Positions 5,778 through 8,390 of a stretch of 8,390 bases of DNA are shown piece by piece; the first letter of the stretch is position 1; each line of letters begins with the position of its first letter. Source of the DNA: Actinomycetes bacterium (GTDB lineage Bacteria > Actinomycetota > Actinomycetes > Actinomycetales > Cellulomonadaceae); the NCBI GenBank assembly GCA_023389545.1, contig JAEWEI010000235.1:1-8390 (forward strand), in the 5' to 3' direction. The notes beneath the pieces are model-generated. The model saw nothing but the letters and a program-made list of their open reading frames with translations, was not told where the DNA came from and searched no databases. The translations under genes and the position numbers were made by a program.

Positions 5778-7537
5778 GCACCCTCACGCCGGACGCGGAC
5801 CGGGCCCCGGCCTCGACGCCGCCTCCCGTCCCGACCCGTTCGCGGGCCTGGGCAGGGGGCCGGTGGTCGCGGCCGGGGCTTGGGCGCGCCCTCGGGTGGG
5901 GGCTGGCGGTGGGCGTCCCGCTGCTGTTCCTCGGGGTGTTCTTCGCGTGGCCCGTCGCCACGCTGGTGGCCCGGGGCTTCACCACCGACGGCGCGGTGGA
6001 CCTGTCCGCGTTCGCCGACGTGTTCGCCCGGCAGCGGACCTGGCGCATCATCGGGCTCACCCTCGCGCAGGCGGGCATCGCCACCGCCATCGCGCTGCTG
6101 CTCGGCATCCCGGGCGCCTATGTGCTGCACCGGCGGCAGTTCCGGGGCCGGGCCGCCGTCCGGGCCTTCGTCACCGTGCCCTTCGTGCTGCCCACCGTCG
6201 TGGTCGGCGTCGCGTTCCGCTCGCTGCTCGCCACCGGCGGCCCGCTCGACTTCCTGGGCCTGGACGGCACGTTCGCGGCGATCGTCGCGGCACTCGTGTT
6301 CTTCAACTACGCGCTGGTGGTGCGCACCGTCGGCGGGCTGTGGGAGCACCTGGACCCCCGCACCGAGCAGGCGGCGCGGGCCCTGGGCGCCTCGCCGCTG
6401 CGCGCGTTCGCGTCAGTGACCCTGCCGGCGCTGGCCCCGGCCATCGCGTCGGCGGCGTCGCTGGTCTTCTTGTTCTGCGCCACGGCGTTCGGCGCCGTGC
6501 TGGTGCTGGGCGGCATGCGCTACGGCACCATCGAGACCGAGATCTGGATCCAGACCACCCAGTTCCTCGACCTGCGCGCCGCGTCGGTGCTGTCCGTGGT
6601 GCAACTGGTGATCGTCGCGGCGGCGCTGGCCGTGGCGGGCCGGGCTCGCCGCACCCGGGAGCGGGCACTGTCCCTCGCGGAGCCGGTCGCGGCAGCCCGG
6701 CCGTTGCGGCTGCGCAGCGGCGTCGACGCGGCGGCCTCCTGCGTCACTGCCGTGGTCGTGGTGCTCATCGCGTTGCCGCTGGTCAGCCTCGTGGTTCGCT
6801 CGCTGCGCACCCCGACGGGCTGGGGGCTCGGCAACTACGTGGCGCTCGGCACCACCGGCGGCAGCAACGCGCTGACCGTGACGGTGTGGGAGGCGGCGGC
6901 CAACTCGCTGCGCATCGCCCTCGACGCGACGGTGCTCGCGGTGGTGGTCGGCGGGCTCGTGGCGCTCGTGGTCTCACGCCGCCCACGCCGCCGATCGGCC
7001 CGGCGGGCGGTGTCGCTGCTCGACGCGGTGTTCATGCTGCCGCTGGGTGTCTCCGCGGTGACTGTCGGCTTCGGGTTCCTGCTGACGTTGGACCACCCGT
7101 TCGGCCTCGACGTGGACCTGCGCCGCAGCGCGCTGCTGGTGCCGATCGCCCAGGCAGTCGTCGCGGTGCCGTTGGTGGTGCGGACGGTGCTGCCGGTGCT
7201 GCGGGCCATCGACCCGCGGCTGCGCGAGGCGGCGGCCACCCTGGGCGCCGGGCCCGGCCGGGTGCTCGCGTCCGTGGACCTCGCGATGACGGTGCGCGCG
7301 CTGGGCCTCGCCGTCGGGTTCGCGTTCGCCGTGTCGCTCGGGGAGTTCGGGGCCACCTCGTTCCTGGCCCGGCCCGATCGGCCCACGCTGCCCGTCGTCA
7401 TCTTCAAGCTCATCGGCCGTCCCGGCGCGGAGAACCACGGCATGGCGCTCGCCGCGTCGGTGCTGCTCGCGCTGGTGACCGCCGGAATCATCGCCGTCGC
7501 CGAGCGACTGCGCGGCCCGGCAGGAGGGGAGCTCTGA
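5753..7537 (+). CDS. thiP: Thiamine ABC transporter permease (fused two-domain)
   Basis: Inner-membrane channel of the thiamine importer, 594 residues from ATG 5753. Two homologous permease halves are fused in one chain, as in E. coli ThiP, with about six hydrophobic helices each. Each half has an EAA loop that docks on the ATPase. The first begins at Glu205 (EQAARALGASPLRAF) and the second at Glu492 (EAAATLGAGPGRVLASVDLA), followed by SLGEFGATSFL. The start is uncertain. ATG 5753 overlaps thiB by 25 bases and has only a weak ribosome-binding site; GTG 5741 in the same frame would add four residues. Either way translation is probably coupled to thiB. The first 40 or so residues before the first helix are proline-rich and hydrophilic, probably a cytoplasmic tail. 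The stop overlaps thiQ by one base. Confidence 0.93.
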   Translation: MDGHRHALSTLTPDADRAPASTPPPVPTRSRAWAGGRWSRPGLGRALGWGLAVGVPLLFLGVFFAWPVATLVARGFTTDGAVDLSAFADVFARQRTWRIIGLTLAQAGIATAIALLLGIPGAYVLHRRQFRGRAAVRAFVTVPFVLPTVVVGVAFRSLLATGGPLDFLGLDGTFAAIVAALVFFNYALVVRTVGGLWEHLDPRTEQAARALGASPLRAFASVTLPALAPAIASAASLVFLFCATAFGAVLVLGGMRYGTIETEIWIQTTQFLDLRAASVLSVVQLVIVAAALAVAGRARRTRERALSLAEPVAAARPLRLRSGVDAAASCVTAVVVVLIALPLVSLVVRSLRTPTGWGLGNYVALGTTGGSNALTVTVWEAAANSLRIALDATVLAVVVGGLVALVVSRRPRRRSARRAVSLLDAVFMLPLGVSAVTVGFGFLLTLDHPFGLDVDLRRSALLVPIAQAVVAVPLVVRTVLPVLRAIDPRLREAAATLGAGPGRVLASVDLAMTVRALGLAVGFAFAVSLGEFGATSFLARPDRPTLPVVIFKLIGRPGAENHGMALAASVLLALVTAGIIAVAERLRGPAGGEL

Positions 7538-8390
7538 TGGACGGGCTCATGATCGACGCGCTCAGCGTCCAGTACGGCGACGCCCGCAAGGGCGCGGGGG
7601 TCCGCGCCGTGGAGGGCGTGACCCTTGAGCTGCAGCGCGGTGAGGTGCTGGCGCTGCTGGGGCCCTCGGGGTCCGGCAAGTCGAGTGTGCTGCGCGCCGT
7701 CGCGGGCCTGGAGCCGTTGGCCGCGGGCAGCGTGTCGTGGGATGGCGCGGACCTGGCCGACGTGCCCGTGCACCAGCGCGGGTTCGGGCTGATGTTCCAG
7801 GACGGCCAGCTCTTCCCGCACCGGGACGTCGCGGGGAACGTCGAGTACGGCCTGCGCATGGCGCGGATCCCGCGCGAGCGCCGCCGCGCACGGGTGGCCG
7901 AGCTGCTGGAGGTCGTGGGGCTGGCCGGATACGGGCCGCGTGCGGTGGCGACCCTGTCCGGCGGGGAGCGGCAGCGCGTCGCGCTGGCCCGCGCGCTGGC
8001 GCCCCAGCCGCGCCTGCTGCTGCTCGACGAGCCGTTGTCCGCCCTGGACCGCGCGCTGCGCGAGCGCCTCGCGGACGACGTGCGCTCGGCGCTGACCGCC
8101 ACCGGCACCACAGCGCTGTTCGTCACGCACGATCATGACGAGGCGGCCACCGTTGGCGACCGTGTCGCGGTGATGAGCGCGGGCCGGCTGCTGCAGGTCG
8201 CGCCGCCCGCCGAGCTGTGGCGGCGCCCGGCGACCCGGGAGGTTGCCGAGTTCCTGGGGTATCAGGCGTTCGCCGACCTGCGCTCCGAGCAGTGGCGCGC
8301 GCTGCGCCAGGCCGTCTGCCCGGACGGGCCGACGCTGGCGAAGGTGCCCGTTGGGGCGGAGGCGCCCGTTGGGGCGGAGGCGCCCGTTGG
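7537..8390 (+). CDS. thiQ: Thiamine ABC transporter ATP-binding protein (3' partial)
   Basis: ATPase driving thiamine import with ThiB and ThiP. The start is ATG 7537, overlapping the thiP stop (TGATG), with AGGAGG at 7522-7527 nine bases upstream. The frame stays open to the window end, giving 284 codons without a stop. All ABC motifs are intact: Walker A GPSGSGKS (42-49), Q-loop Gln88 in MFQDGQLFPHRDV, signature LSGGERQRV (140-148), Walker B LLLLDEP with Asp164 and Glu165, D-loop SALD (168-171), and switch His198 in VTHDHDEA. E. coli ThiQ has about 232 residues, and the conserved core here ends near FLGYQAF (about 240-246), so a C-terminal extension is present. It includes an in-frame hexapeptide repeat (PVGAE units) at the last visible residues. 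The end of the gene lies beyond the window, so total length and any further domain are unknown. Confidence 0.93.
   Translation, partial: MDGLMIDALSVQYGDARKGAGVRAVEGVTLELQRGEVLALLGPSGSGKSSVLRAVAGLEPLAAGSVSWDGADLADVPVHQRGFGLMFQDGQLFPHRDVAGNVEYGLRMARIPRERRRARVAELLEVVGLAGYGPRAVATLSGGERQRVALARALAPQPRLLLLDEPLSALDRALRERLADDVRSALTATGTTALFVTHDHDEAATVGDRVAVMSAGRLLQVAPPAELWRRPATREVAEFLGYQAFADLRSEQWRALRQAVCPDGPTLAKVPVGAEAPVGAEAPV
8344..8390 (+). repeat. 18-bp tandem repeat within thiQ
   Basis: Two full units and a partial third lie head to tail: 8344-8361, 8362-8379 and 8380-8390, cut by the window end. Unit one begins GTGCCC and the others GCGCCC; the remaining 12 bases, GTTGGGGCGGAG, are identical in both full units. 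The period is a multiple of three, so it encodes (V/A)-P-V-G-A-E hexapeptides in the thiQ frame without shifting it. The total copy number cannot be known from here. Confidence 0.9.

Noticed and set aside
6835..8136. 433-codon minus-strand open frame opposite thiP and thiQ
   Set aside because: It is antisense to the second permease half and the intact ABC motifs of thiQ; composition is typical of a shadow frame.
4674..8390. ABC operon as an iron(III) (FbpABC-like) importer
   Set aside because: The fold families are related, but the TPP riboswitch and the ThiB-specific segments (HDSF, SSPGL, WSDAY, LSYASSP, MYPV) point to thiamine.
1..8390. Mobile elements, CRISPR arrays, tRNA or rRNA genes
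   Set aside because: No transposase or integrase motifs, direct-repeat/spacer pattern, or tRNA-like fold was seen on either strand; the only tandem repeat is the one in thiQ.

Overview
The window is very GC-rich DNA with tightly packed, stop/start-overlapping genes, GTG as well as ATG starts, a DUF4235 gene and an antiporter subunit A that appears fused to a subunit-B domain. Together these point to a high-GC actinobacterium. A Micrococcales-like host such as a Cellulomonas relative is only a guess. Both ends of the window cut through genes.

Bases 1-4078 (+ strand) are the end of a multisubunit Na+/H+ antiporter (Mnh/Mrp) operon. The visible order is the MnhB-like C-terminus of subunit A, then mnhC, mnhD, mnhE, mnhF and mnhG. 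Every junction is an overlap of 1 or 4 bases, so the genes should be co-transcribed and translationally coupled. The products build one membrane complex that exports Na+ (and possibly other monovalent cations) in exchange for H+. Five of the six polypeptides end in long hydrophilic tails, several of them acidic. The mnhE start and the true mnhG start are hidden inside longer, misleading open frames.

Bases 4117-4398 (- strand) hold a small DUF4235 membrane protein gene of unknown function. It is convergent with mnhG and divergent from the next operon. The 38 bp between it and mnhG can fold into a hairpin without a T-run.

Bases 4399-8390 (+ strand) are a thiamine-uptake operon. A candidate promoter and a perfect 6-bp dyad precede a well-conserved TPP riboswitch (4468-4583). 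The leader then carries a hairpin that buries the Shine-Dalgarno of the first gene, which suggests translational control. The genes are thiB (binding lipoprotein), thiP (fused double permease) and thiQ (ATPase, cut by the window end). They form a complete ABC importer, repressed when TPP is plentiful.

I see no clearly new biological system. The least ordinary features are an in-frame 18-bp tandem repeat in the C-terminal extension of thiQ, still running at the last base, and the chain of competing stems between the riboswitch and thiB.
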